The notes: a model not told the origin generated them from the letters alone. Numbered from the stretch's first letter, positions 34,901-46,735 are shown. The stretch: DNA of 64,000 nt from Caprella mutica (GCA_947561585.1 CANNZV010002493.1:51765-115764); one strand, 5' to 3'. A program made the numbers and translations.

Positions 34901-37782
34901 TATAATTGTCTTGATTATATCATAATAATATTTCAGTAAGTTTAAGAAAAAAACCTAATTAAACTTATTACCATAATTGTATTCCACTACCGTAAACATT
35001 GAATAAGAAATATATTGCATATTCACAGCTAAAATGCTTATAGTTTCGTTATTGCAGTCGTTGTATCTTTCCATGCAGTCGTTGTATCTTTCCATGTAGC
35101 AGAGTGATCGAAAACAAATTCTCTCTTGTATAAACATACATTCAACAGATAGAAAAAACTAAACAAATTCTGTGAGTTTGTTCATGGTAATTGTACTAAC
35201 ATTGAATCAATAAGGAGAGAGTTTTTCACCACATCGATTTTAAATTGATATTAATAATTGAAATTTAAGGTATATTGTATATATATTCGGATTGAAAGTT
35301 AGCACTGATTCGTTATATATATTTGTTGCAGAATAGATTTAATTTGCAATCAACATGATTCTTTATTTCAATTTTTTGCATCATCACGTCACCGGAAGAT
35401 GAATATTTTAATCCTTATTTTAATTACAATGTATCATCTGGTACAGTTTGCAATACTATAACAAATAGTCAGTAAATTCATAGAGCAGGAAGAGTTGCAC
35501 ATAGTAAACATACGTACTGAACGTCCAATACTTGAAATCTAAACACGCATATCGTGTAAGGAGACAGAAAATAGAAGTCTAGAACATGCATGAAACATTT
35601 ATTAACTTTAATCTAGTAGATTTACGAATAAAACCCTTTTAGAATGGTAATAGTGTAAAGAAAATGTGAAAATTGCCAAAGAATATATCAAACCTTAAGT
35701 AACTGGACAGTGAAGAAGATATTTTGAAATCGCTAGAAGATCATGGATTGGGCAATGGGTTAAGTACCTTAAAAGGTTATAACTGTTGCAAAATTGAGAA
35801 TTCTTGAATAGTTTTCAATTAAAAGGATTTAATTTTATTCTTAAATTAAAAGTATCCATATCATTATAAAATGGTTTCAACACACATAATTTATTTTCCC
35901 CATTTTCATGGGAGGGCTTAATTTGTTCTATGCTGCTTCCATATGAACATCATTCTAAAGCTACTGCAGTTCCAGCAGAATTTATCGAAACAGTGTATCA
36001 CAATCGGTTTTATGTCATTGATAAAAACAGTCAAAAAGGATGATATTGGCTTTTGAAGGCTTGCATTGAATTCTCTATATAAATAATATTAACAATCGTG
36101 CTCTCTATTCATAATAATCATATCTAATTTGAATTAGCTCACATACAAACAAACACAAATAACTTACTTATTTATAACATTCTTCTAATTAGAGTCATTG
36201 GAAGATGCAGATTCATCGATTGAATATTCATTAATTTGCAACTGCTATTTCAGCTTACAAAGCAAATTAGTAGCGTTTGCAAATAATTTATGTAGTTTGT
36301 TCCAATTTAATTAATTTCAGCTGATTGGACGGCAACAGAGATTGAATTCTGCGCTGCTCGTACATTAGTGATCGTAAAAGGGAATTTGCAACAAAGCTAG
36401 AGTAAAATATTCTCTCTGTTCTCATATTCCCTTTACAGTGTACTTATATTGGTTTGGGATTATTTGTGGATAATTCTGGAAAATTTCCATAGAGATTTTA
36501 AAAATGGTTATTTGAAGGAATCTATAACATTGAAGATTAAGTTAGATAGAAGGTATATTTATAGTATTTGTGTTTTTTTTCCTTTAAGAAAATGGATTTC
36601 GATTGAAGTGCTAGCTCTTGATCAGCTTTGTATCATTCTTCTCTAATTTACAATTATGTGGCCGTATAGTATATTAATCATGTTTCAATAGAGTATTATT
36701 GTTCTAATATTGTACCTGATGATACCAATAAAATTGCCGATATTAATTTACCAATTATGATAATTCTGTCATATAAATTTACTCAAGATCTTCTTGAAAT
36801 CAGCATTAAAATAATAACATTTCTGCAGCACCACAATTAAGCCTCCTTAGTGACATTTTTCCTCTTATTTACAGCAGTATCAATTTTATGTCCATTATTT
36901 ACAATGGAGTCTGAACTTTGCAGACGACTACTCGAGAGAATTCAAACTTTATCCCCACGAGAGTTCCAATTGACTAGCATTTTACTTCTGGAACTAAGGA
37001 AGTTGTTGAAGAGTCTTCCGAAGTTGGCTCATCATTGTGAATACCTGAACTCAAACAAGACTCCCACTGACTCAAATTAGACAATGTGAGAAGTGCAAGG
37101 GAATGTGGTAATTCAGGTCTGGAGAGCTATTCAATTTTGGAGTTATGTTCACTCAACGAGGAACTTTATAGTTCATTTCTTTCCATCAACTATGCAGGGT
37201 AGTACCTACTTTGCACGCTACAATTCTGCAGGAGCATTCCTTGCGTGCTTCATTTGCTTATTTCTTTTCATTCATTCAAAACATGCATATAGTTTCGAGT
37301 AAGTTTTATCATTCGAATCACAACCTTCCCTTTAATATGGAGAGCAATCAGTGGATAGATTCAGTTTCAGGAAATCGCAGAATGGAGCTGTTCATGTCCA
37401 ATTTGTCGTTGTGGAGCGAATGACTGACAGAGTTGGAGGCGAATCTTCAGCCATCTTGGAACTCCTTTCAACACTCAAATCTTACTCTCTAAAATCTAAA
37501 GGAACATCATATATTCTAGTATAAATCATAAAGATTAAATCACACTATCATTCGCAATATATGGACATGAATACTATTTCTGTTGTTATGTATTATCTGT
37601 GTCGTGAAATTAAATGTAACTTATATTAAAACGTGTAATTTAGGCCATAATATATGTAGATAATTGAATTACTTAAACTGTTATTGTTTTATGTGCAAAT
37701 ATTATAAATTAATTTACTGTTCTACAGTCAATAGATTATTTGACTTCACAACGGGGAAAATTACTCAGAAGTCATCATGTAT
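31953..37782. other. Long stretch without a recognised gene
   Basis: Short open frames occur but none resembles a known family. Small items: a (GACA)n-type microsatellite at 33201-33244 and an 18-bp direct duplication (GCAGTCGTTGTATCTTTCCA) at about 35055-35094. The frame starting at 36904 (MESELCRRLLERIQTLSPRE...) lies after a plausible TTTACAG acceptor and is leucine-rich but unidentified. Confidence 0.45.
33201..33244. repeat. Imperfect (GACA)n microsatellite
   Basis: Runs of GACAGACAGACA are interrupted by TACAGGCAAGCAAACA. Confidence 0.8.
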
Positions 37783-37837
37783 GACTGAGTGTAGAGTCTG
37801 TAGATCACTTCTCTCTAGAAAGGAGACTTTAAAAGTG
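37783..37837. repeat. Diverged outlying copy of the 56-bp repeat
   Basis: GAGTGTAGAGTCTGTAGATC, then CACTTCTCTCTAGAAAGGAG, then ACTTTAAAAGTG. It aligns with the 56-bp array on the other side of the MITE, showing that the MITE separates it from the rest. Confidence 0.75.
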
Positions 37838-38090
37838 CACTGAGTAAAAATTGCGAGTCAACCTGACCCATTGCTTAATTGAGTCAATGCTGCAAAACTT
37901 CAATATTGGAGTCTTTTTTCTTGATTGAATTTAATTGAGTCAATCTGACTATGAATTAGGAGTCAATATGACTCTTGTTTTTGAGTTAAATGTAAGGATG
38001 AGTCAAATTGACTCACATTTTTGATCCGGTTTTGGGGCAAAAGGGAAACTCAAATTTTGAGTCAATTTGACTCGGATTTTTTTCTCAGTG
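37838..38090. mobile_element. MITE, GAGTCA family, copy 3
   Basis: 253 bp, from CACTGAGTAAAAATTGCGAG to ...GGATTTTTTTCTCAGTG, with good terminal inverted repeats. The flanks read AAAAGTG and TGGTCTATG, where the uninterrupted repeat junction reads AAAAGTGGTCTATG. The insertion therefore duplicated TG. Five perfect TGASTCA words are present. Confidence 0.88.
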
Positions 38091-38538
38091 TGGTCTATGT
38101 GTCACCGAGTATAGACCACTTCTCACTAGAATAGACTCTTTAAAAATGGTCTATGTGTCACCGAGTATAGACCACTTCTCACTAGAATAGACTCTTTAAA
38201 ATGGTCTATGTGTCACCGAGTATAGACCACTTCTCACTAGAATAGACTCTTTAAAAGTGGTCTATGTGTCACCGAGTATAGACCACTTCTCACTAGAATA
38301 GACTCTTTAAAAGTGGTCTATGTGTCACCGAGTATAGACCACTTCTCACTAGAATAGACTCTTTAAAAGTGGTCTATGTGTCACTGAGTATAGACCACTT
38401 CTCACTAGAATAGACTCTTTAAAAATGGTCTATGTGTCACCGAGTATAGACCACTTCTCACTAGAATAGACTCTTTAAAAGTGGTCTATGTGTCACCGAG
38501 TATAGACCACTTCTCACTAGAGTAGACTCTTTAAAAGT
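38091..38538. repeat. Minisatellite, 56-bp unit, 8 copies, hairpin unit
   Basis: The copies differ by only a few bases. Across each junction AAGTGGTCTAT pairs with ATAGACCACTT, giving an 11-bp stem with a 12-base loop in every unit. Confidence 0.95.
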
Positions 38539-38935
38539 AGTTAATTTGTAATTATTTGCAGATATAACAGAATTATTTTATATATTTATTACTAGGTTCA
38601 CATATATGTGACTTAGACCAGTATATATCTCTCAATAAAATGATCTAGTCGAAAAGATCTCTACTGAATAGAGCATAGATTAGTAACTCGTACAATTTTT
38701 TAATTAATGTGCTTCATTAAATTTTAGTGCATATATTCTTCAACTTATATAGCCGAATTATATAAATAATAACTAAAAATTTAATAAAATTACATACCTC
38801 AATCAATAATTACAATATATTAGAAAACATAAACAATGGTATGATTTGGAGATAATTTGTAATATTAGTACTCGCAGTATATGTATATATCTTTATAAAT
38901 ATGTAATTTAACTGCCTGTCATATACAGAGTGACC
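38539..38935. other. Non-coding spacer
   Basis: AT-rich, nothing recognised. Confidence 0.5.
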
Positions 38936-39127
38936 CACAAAAAAGTGTACCCATGTTTGAATTAATATAAATATCGTACACGTACAATCTTAAGCAATGA
39001 CGGTGGTAGAATGGATACATGAAAAAAAATCTAATTTTTCATTTACTTCAACTCATTTTTTGACTACTTATAAATAAGATATTTATATTAACTCTTAATT
39101 GGGTACATTTCTTTGTCGGTCACCCTG
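38936..39127. mobile_element. MITE, CAGGGTGACC ends with TA duplication
   Basis: 192 bp. The left end CAGAGTGACCCACAAAAAAG and the right end (revcomp CAGGGTGACCGACAAAGAAA) are inverted repeats. TA lies on both sides (38934-38935 and 39128-39129). The terminal sequence and target fit Tc1/mariner-type elements. Confidence 0.85.
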
Positions 39128-39869
39128 TATATACTGTTCATTTCCTAAGGACTAGCCATGGTGCCTTTATCGTAACCATTTCACAACAAATTGTGATTAA
39201 AGAATAGAACCATGACTTACTTCTTACTAAAACACATGATGGCATCATTTCCGCGGTAAAACAAAGGATTTCTGAGGAATTTTTCCGCAGCATCACGTCT
39301 TATGGGAACATTGGTAACAAATGCCAAAGTTGTGACAGAAACTACAAAGATTTTCACACTCTGGTGCCTTTCCATTTCAAGACGGATATTACTGTGGCCG
39401 TGCTTGCTCTTTATTTGGATTGCTCGGCTATCCTTATAATATTTATTTACCCTGACATTATTCTACCTACCACCAATATATCTGTACCAAGAATGCCAAT
39501 CATGAAAACGCAGAATAGCTTCTTTTTTTCTACACATTAATACATAGGTTTATTTTCATGATGTTTTTCATAACCTAATATGTATGAGTTTCCATTTTTT
39601 ATCTTTGGAAACTAATTAAAAATTACGAACATGTGATGTTTTTTTTTATTTTCATCTTAAACCAAATATTTTTCTATGCCAAATAGTTGGAATTGGAATA
39701 ACAGTTAATTTCAATCGTTTACTGGCTTTGACTTATTTACTAAACAGGTTAATTTAATTCCTAACGTTTATTATAAAATTGGATTCGTTGACTAAGACCA
39801 TCATGAACTAGTGAACGAATTAAAAAGTAAGAATGATACACACTGTATCAATATATTTAAGTACCATGT

Positions 39870-40255
39870 GTAACGTAAATTTAGAGTTTTCGAACACCTA
39901 CGCTTTTTCTTATAAAAATATGTAATTAAATGTTTTAACTCGTTATTCAATTTCGTATTCATGATACCTACCGGTATCTTGGATACTAAATTAAATAAGA
40001 TACCTATCGGTATCTTGGATACTAAATTAAATAAGATACCTGCCGGTATCTTGGATACTAAATTAAATAAGATACCTGCCGGTATGTTGGATACTAAATT
40101 AAATAAGGTACCTACCGGTATGTTGGATACTAAATTAATTAAGATACCTGCCGGTATCTTGGTTACTAAATTTAATAACGAGTAGAAATGTTAAATTATA
40201 TACTTTTTTATATGATCGAAAGTGGAGCTGTTCATTAACTGGCAATTAACCCTAC
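39870..40255. mobile_element. MITE of the TTTCGATC family with an expanded centre
   Basis: The right arm (TATATGATCGAAAGTGGAG, then TTCATTAACTGGCAATTAAC) matches the family at 13546, 22711, 31784 and 52997. The left arm is the inverse (TTTTCTTATAAAAATATG, then AACTCGTTATTCAATTTCGT). Between the arms lies a six-copy 36-bp array instead of the short palindromic centre seen in the 52997 copy. Confidence 0.75.
39961..40176. repeat. Minisatellite, 36-bp unit, 6 copies
   Basis: The unit is GATACCTGCCGGTATCTTGG followed by ATACTAAATTAAATAA. GATACC and GGTATC make a short palindrome in every unit. The frame stays open as a 12-residue repeat (IPAGILDTKLNK) because the unit is a multiple of three. It is not regarded as coding. 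Confidence 0.93.
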
Positions 40256-41496
40256 ATATGGTACATACTCAAAAATATTTATATTGTGTGATGTATCATT
40301 CTTACATTTTATTTATTTCTTTCTTATTTATTTCTCTAAGTAGAAAAAACAGTCCATGTCATCAAAGAGAGAACTCATTCAATTGTGTACGATGACTTCC
40401 GTCACAGAAAAGTCCTGTGAATTACTATTCCAGTGACACTGGTAGAGGGGGCAGGGGGGCTAAGGGAGGGGGGGGGGTATGTTAGGTTATTTTACAGAGA
40501 CATGAGAAATTGCCTCAGCATGACTAGAATTCAGTTAAAGTCCAGGAAAAGGTAAACACAAAAAGGGGGCTTGAAGATAAAAAGGGTTGGTCTATAGTTA
40601 TTATTTACTATATAGGAATGATTTATGATATTAAATTTATTGTTTTTCTTTTCGTGAAGTTTCTTAGGCATTGTACGATGGATGGTATTAATCATAATTC
40701 CATTAATTGGTATAAATATATGCTTTAAGTAGTGAAAAAAAAACAGATAAAGCGAATTATTTAATAGTGCAGCTAAGTAATTTTTTAGCATTTTATCACT
40801 ACTTCACTGACAACTTCACTCTCAAAAACAGTAAACTTTCACTCCAATGATGTAACAAACAAAAGAGCACAAAAAATACAGCCTTACAAGCATAAAGTGG
40901 AAGCTGACAAACTCCAACATAAACTAAAATCAACTAATTTTTCTACCTTCTTGAATTTCAACACAGGAAACCTTGAAAGGAAAAAAGTAGAGCGGAAGTG
41001 CTAAGCTCTGTACATGAGACCTTGCTTCTTACTTCATTATTCATTTAGCTAAAGCACCGGCAAAATATAGCAACTACAAATAATAAAGTGTAAAATATCA
41101 GGCCATTACCAGCCAGTGGCGACCTACTTTCTCCTACAGAGAACATCCTTAGTCGCAGAAACATTACTGAATTTAAAATGGAACACCATGGTCAATTTAC
41201 AGTTTTTTTCATTTTATTAAGGCTTAAAATTATAATTTACTTACTTACATTAAAATAAACTATTATTGTTATAATTTTTTTCTATTTAAAATCAATTATA
41301 TGTAATAAAAAGTAAACCTATGAATTAACTTACCAAGACAAAGACAGTATACATTTTACACAGTCTCCCATGCAGTTACATTTTGTAGCAAACACAATTC
41401 TCAAGTCAATATTTTATCTTCACTCCTGTCAACCATAATTTGGACACTAAATAAGTTTTTGAAGTCTCTAACGCCACCACTTAATGACAGCATCAA
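40256..41496. other. Non-coding; G-run tract
   Basis: A plus-strand G-rich tract at 40446-40477 has runs of five, six, three and ten G. Otherwise AT-rich with no gene seen. Confidence 0.55.
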
Positions 41497-41895
41497 AACA
41501 CATTAGTTCCGACTAAAAGTGCTGAATGTTACTGGAAACACTTTAGTTCCGACTAAAAGTGCTGAATGTGACTTTACACATTAGTTCTGACTAAAAGTGC
41601 TGAATGTGACTGGAAACACATTAGTTCTGACTAAAAGTGCTGAATGTTACTGGAAACACATTAGTTCTGACTAAAAGTGCTGAATGTCACTGGAAACACA
41701 TTAGTTCTGACTAAAAGTGTTAAATGTGACTGGAAACACATTAGTTTTGACTAAAAGTGTTAAATGTGACTAGAAACACATTAGTTCTGACTAAAAGTGC
41801 TGAATGTGACTGGAAACACTTTAGTTCTGACTAAAAGTGCTGAATGTGACTGGGAACACATTAGTTCTGACTAAAAGTGCTTAATGTGACTGGCA
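41497..41895. repeat. Minisatellite, about 40-bp unit, about 10 copies
   Basis: The unit is ACACATTAGTTCTGACTAAA followed by AGTGCTGAATGTGACTGGAA. TTAGT and ACTAA form a small stem in each copy. One unit is shortened by three bases. Confidence 0.92.
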
Positions 41896-42512
41896 GACAA
41901 AGCATGCAGGCAGCGAGTCGCCAAAACGAATGCATTCAGTTGCTCTCAAAGGACGATAATTGATTGTACGCGAGGACCAAAACAATTGCTACAGAAATGC
42001 TCCTCATGGTTATGAAAGCAGTGATGAATTATTTCTGAAATCATGAATAATGGAGAAGAATCTAGTATATTCTAAAGCACTATATGATATTTAATGAATA
42101 AATAAGAAGTATCCAGTATTTATCAACGTGAATTAATTATGAAGATTAATTAATTAATGAAGCAGTATTCCGTAACATTGAATTAATTAATCCAGAAAAT
42201 TATTCAATAATAAAATCTGGTATCATTAACATTATGAATTACATATAAAATAATATCATATAAACTATATTTATAATTATACTGGATATATGTTCCAAAG
42301 TGGCTATTCAATTTTCATAATTATTATATTAATATTCATAATTATTATCACAGACATATCAATATAAATATTATTGCTAAATAGTCACATACATAAGCCA
42401 TTACAAATATAAAATTAAACAAGTAAATATACAATTTTTAGGAAATTAGTTTCACTCTATTGATAATCAATACCATGTCAAAATTTCTAAAGTTCACATT
42501 ATAGTTCTAAAC
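41896..42512. other. Non-coding spacer
   Basis: AT-rich, nothing recognised. Confidence 0.5.
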
Positions 42513-42690
42513 TAGGGTTGTGACAATATGCGTTCAAAATCATAGATCCCAAAAATATTGTAGACGGAGAGAATTAAAGAGTATTGAAACGTTTAAAACA
42601 GGTGGTATAAAGTATTCTACACCATTTCATTTCGTTTAGTCTATGATATTCGTAAGATCTATGATTTTAAAAACATATTGTCACAACCCA
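42513..42690. mobile_element. MITE, TAGGG-TGTGACAATATG family
   Basis: Starts TAGGGTTGTGACAATATGCG and ends ACATATTGTCACAACCCA. 178 bp with about 40-bp inverted ends including AAAATCATAGATC. Confidence 0.8.
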
Positions 42691-43631
42691 CTGACACAAC
42701 CCTTGACAATACCCACTGTCCAAGTACATCGACGTAACTTTATGTTATTCCTACCTCTCTGAAATCATCTTGCTGATAGTACTTCCTCTACACAGATTAA
42801 CTAGCTGATAGTACCGTGCTGCTGATGAATGGTTGATTAATTTAGATACCTGAGAGCGATGTAGTCAATATATGTATTCTAATAAGTAATCAGCTACATG
42901 AGTTATTTAAGGAGACATTACAAGATGAATATGCAACATCAACTGGCATGTATGGTGAATGAAAATTCTTCAGAAATGAGATTTAAGTACATAATTAAAC
43001 CAATGTAATTTTTATTCAAATATATAGCGAATCTCCTAACATCATTATTAATGCTATTGAAAATTCATTATTTTAACGGGAAAGTACAGCTAGTGTTTAA
43101 ATAATTTACAATTTGTAATGTATTTAATAATTATTATTATATTCCCTAATGCTATTAAATACAGTAACTAATATTTATACTTCATATTATTTTATTCCAT
43201 TATTGTTTAATGTTAAAAGGAAAGATTATCAACTCTATTCCATACTCATATAATCAAAGCAATACACTGATATATACCATCGGTGTTATAATCATATAAT
43301 AAACATGTTTGCTGTGTTTAATGATGATATTTTACAGCGGAATACAACTGTTGAAAATCTAAAGCTAAGTGATATAATTTCTCACCAAGGAGTTACTTGA
43401 GTTAAAACATTGCGATATATCCTCCCCGCTCATCGACTAATCACGTTGAAGTAATATTCAAGAAAGTACGTGAAACTGAAGGTGCCACAGTACTGCGAAA
43501 TGAGTGTCAACACTCCTCTAGATTGAATTTTTGATTGGGAGATGTTCTTCTTCTCATTTCACTGATAGGAGAAGATGTTCTTTCATCTTCTTTAAGTAAG
43601 GGGATAACTCATAGTGAAAAGAATATGATTA
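42691..43631. other. Non-coding; fold-back fragment
   Basis: A fold-back fragment lies at about 43050-43100 (ATTATTTTAACGGGAAAGTA). No gene seen. Confidence 0.5.
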
Positions 43632-43842
43632 CACTGAAATAGAACCTCTACATATAGTGGATGTAGAGTCACGAGTAAGAGAGTTATCCCGTAGAGTGAA
43701 CAAATTTCACTTAGTCTGCCATGAAATGGCAATTAGTTTTCTAAAATTGATGCTATCTATGGCAGACTAAAGAAAATTTGTGTACTATACAGGTTAGTTC
43801 TCTTACTCAGGACTTCACATACACTGGAGAAGAGCTCGACTG
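43632..43842. mobile_element. pogo/Tigger-like MITE, copy 2
   Basis: Starts CACTGAAATAGAACCTCTAC and ends GAAGAGCTCGACTG, with TA on both sides. It shares TAGTCTGCCATGAAAT and GCAGACTAAAGAAAATT with the copy at 47620. Confidence 0.8.
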
Positions 43843-44080
43843 TAATGTGATATTTCAGCTATCAAAAACACCCCTTTTTTATATGGGAAAATGATCGTAA
43901 ATCGGATACGTGAATCTATAATAACATGAGGTTTCAGTTTCGTAACGAATATGAAACTGAATTATTTCATTTGATTACTATCGAAAAATTGGAAATTGAA
44001 ATGGTGATATAGAACATGTTTTATTTCAAATTTTCTTATGTGAAATTTCAAATATATAAATAGCTGACGTCTTTAATTTA

Positions 44081-45046
44081 TTGTGTATGTTGGTATTCAT
44101 AATAATAAAAAAAAAATATCTGATAAAAAATACTCGTTTCAGAAGAAGAATCAGTTACCGTGGTTACACAAAATCATTTCCAGTTCCGAATAGCAGTTGT
44201 AGAAGAAGAATCAGTTTCGTAGGTTCCATAAAATCATTTCCAGTTCCGAATAGCAGTTGTAGAAGAAGAATCCGTTTCGTACGTTACACAAAATCATATC
44301 CAGTTCCGAATAGCAGTTGTAGAAGAAGAATCAGTTTCGTAGGTTCCATAAAATCATTTCCAGTTCCGAATAGCAGTTGTAGAAGAAGAATCCGTTTCGT
44401 AGGTTACACAAAATCATATCCAGTTCCGAATAGCAGTTGTAGAAGAATAATCAGTTTCGTAGGTTCCATAAAATCATTTCCAGTTCCGAATAGCAGTTGT
44501 AGAAGAAGAAACCGTTTCGTAGGTTACACAAAATCATATCCAGTTCCGAATAGCAGTTGTAGAAGAAGAATCAGTTTCGTAGGTTCCATAAAATCATATC
44601 CAGTTCCGAATAGCAGTTGTAGAAGAAGAATCAGTTTTGTAGGTTCCATAAAATCATTTCCAGTTCCGAATAGCAGTTGTAGAAGAAGAATCCGTTTCGT
44701 AGGTTACACAAAATCATATCCAGTTCCGAATAGCAGTTGTAGAAGAAGAATCAGTTTCGTAGGTTCCATAAAATCATTTCCAGTTCCGAATTGCAGAAGA
44801 AGAATCCGTTTTTGCCCTGGTGTTGATGTGCGCGGTCAATACGCCGACAGTTCTGTCAAGATGATTCATGAGCCGCATGTAGCAGGTCAGTTAATCCGCA
44901 ATGCTTACCTACCAAAGGCTGAATCACCACCATGTTGTTTTCGAAATAGAATTCATATGTTGTACTTATTACAGTCTATAATAATGGTTATGCAGAATAG
45001 GATAACTTCCAAAATATACATTTTGATTACAACTCTGTTTTGGTAA
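44081..45046 (+). CDS. Doubtful 321-codon open frame over the 60-bp array
   Basis: I do not recognise this frame. It begins from a non-ATG-rich AT stretch, runs through eleven 20-residue repeats (RRRISFVGSIKSFPVPNSSC alternating with an R/Y version) and ends in about 80 unique residues containing FCPGVDVRGQYADSSVKM. The frame stays open through the array simply because 60 is divisible by three and the unit lacks a stop in this frame. Differences between unit types change amino acids, which gives no sign of purifying selection. No signal peptide or known domain is seen. Most likely non-coding; a repeat-containing lineage-specific protein is possible. Confidence 0.15.
   Translation: MCMLVFIIIKKKYLIKNTRFRRRISYRGYTKSFPVPNSSCRRRISFVGSIKSFPVPNSSCRRRIRFVRYTKSYPVPNSSCRRRISFVGSIKSFPVPNSSCRRRIRFVGYTKSYPVPNSSCRRIISFVGSIKSFPVPNSSCRRRNRFVGYTKSYPVPNSSCRRRISFVGSIKSYPVPNSSCRRRISFVGSIKSFPVPNSSCRRRIRFVGYTKSYPVPNSSCRRRISFVGSIKSFPVPNCRRRIRFCPGVDVRGQYADSSVKMIHEPHVAGQLIRNAYLPKAESPPCCFRNRIHMLYLLQSIIMVMQNRITSKIYILITTLFW
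44141..44812. repeat. 60-bp minisatellite with 120-bp higher-order alternation
   Basis: Eleven full copies and a partial one repeat at exactly 60 bases. Most alternate between type A (ATCAGTTTCGTAGGTTCCAT, then CATTTCC) and type B (ATCCGTTTCGTAGGTTACAC, then CATATCC), making a two-unit higher-order repeat that is broken near 44561-44621. Confidence 0.95.
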
Positions 45047-46735
45047 TATGGTAATCACTAATTTTGAAACAATTGTTCATGTTTGATTGCTAACCTAACA
45101 AGATACTATATTTATAGACACTGGAATTAATTTTCTGTTTGTTAATATTATTTATTTCATATTTAGATTTTCTCAATAAAAGTTATATAAATAATTTCCT
45201 CAATAATGGCAAGATTCAAATCCGAGAAAAAAATATATGTCATGACTGCATTTTCCTAGAGGAATATTAAAATAAAAATCACTGAATATTCACTGTGGAA
45301 GTATCTAATCACCAATTTAATTTTTGTCACAAGGCACTATAGATCTATAAGCAGCAGCCATTCAATCAGAAGTTCTCACAAACTCCGCCAATTAGTGTCA
45401 AACTTGCCAATCACGAAAGTCAAATCACTCAACGATAAATTTTCCCTGACGAAGCATTTGTGGTCCAAATGAATTCTCATTCTTCTGTGGTAGAGGTAGA
45501 ACTCATTAACGGAAACTCTTATCACGTTCATCTGCCATAGCTTTTTGATAAACTGGTTGAAATTCAAAAAACCGAAACAATCACAGAGTATAGTTTTGAT
45601 CAGTTAGAAAATTTATAATCAGTGTATCAGACATCAATATTGATTACCGTAAATATAGAATATATCTTATTTTAAATATCAAATATTACTTTTAGATATA
45701 AATCTCAGTGCTGTGACAAGGGATCATTGGGAATTTTGTCGGGAATGTCAGAAGTATATTGGGGGTTTCATCGAATCATCTATCGTAGATTTTTTAACAT
45801 CGACTATGAACACTGACCGAAAACCAGCGATCAACGATTTAACTTTCCAACAAAAGTCAGCTTAACGTTTTTATGACACTTAATCAACTTCAAATACATA
45901 AAATTATTCAAACTCTATCATCAAATGTACTCATTGGAAGCTATACATAGAATAGACTCAACAAAAATAATTGCATCTCCAACTTTTTCGTCCAATCTAT
46001 ATTTGTAGAATCCAATAAGCGTTCGGCAAAGAACTTTTCTGCTGAAAATAGAAGTAGGTACCGAAGCAAACTTGCATAATATGCACTGGCGAGTCTGCTT
46101 CACAAAGTTACTAATTGGAAGTCTTTGTGAGTAAATATTGCAGTGAATAATTCCCAACTTTCATCGGAGATCATGCTAATTGTTTAATAATTCTGGACTT
46201 TTAAATAACTTTAGCTTTAATTGCAGTAATATGCTCGTACCATTGGTATACATTAAAATGTCAATAAAACTAGACTTGTCCTACATGCGGTCATTTTTAT
46301 TTCCATAAAAATAAAAATTGAGAAATACGATGTCACAAATTATGGTAATTATATTGAAAAGATACAATTAAGGAATACAATATTATAGTGCACAGAAAAC
46401 GGATAGCCAATAGATTTAATCAGAAGGAGATATTAAAAGGAATATGAAATATAATAATAAATACCTATACAGTAGGTATATACCTTGTCTTAACAATTTC
46501 AATCTAAAATCTTGTACGAATATCCAATGGGTTCAGACCTGTCCTTGGGAACCAAAAGTGCATGATGCCGCATCAAGCATTAACCACTCAATTAAAACAC
46601 TCTTTGTTCAAATAAATAAAAAATCAAGTATCTACCAATAAAAGTTTAAAAGATACAAAGTTTTGCAAAATAGACTGCAGTCTAATTGACTGCTTGGTAG
46701 TTCTAGAGTTAAAAACCTACTGATATAGCGATTAC
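45047..46735. other. Possible degenerate coding remnants, unidentified
   Basis: The region is somewhat less AT-rich than its surroundings. Open frames include minus-strand 45921-46157 and 45376-45567, and a plus-strand frame from about 45697 (after TTACTTTTAG) reading DHWEFCREC, then QKYIGGFIESSIVDFL, to a stop near 45865. None was matched to a family, and the strands conflict, so no gene is called. Confidence 0.3.

Noticed and set aside
39961..40185. 74-codon frame with a 12-residue repeat
   Set aside because: It results from the 36-bp unit at the centre of a MITE; no sign of selection on the protein.
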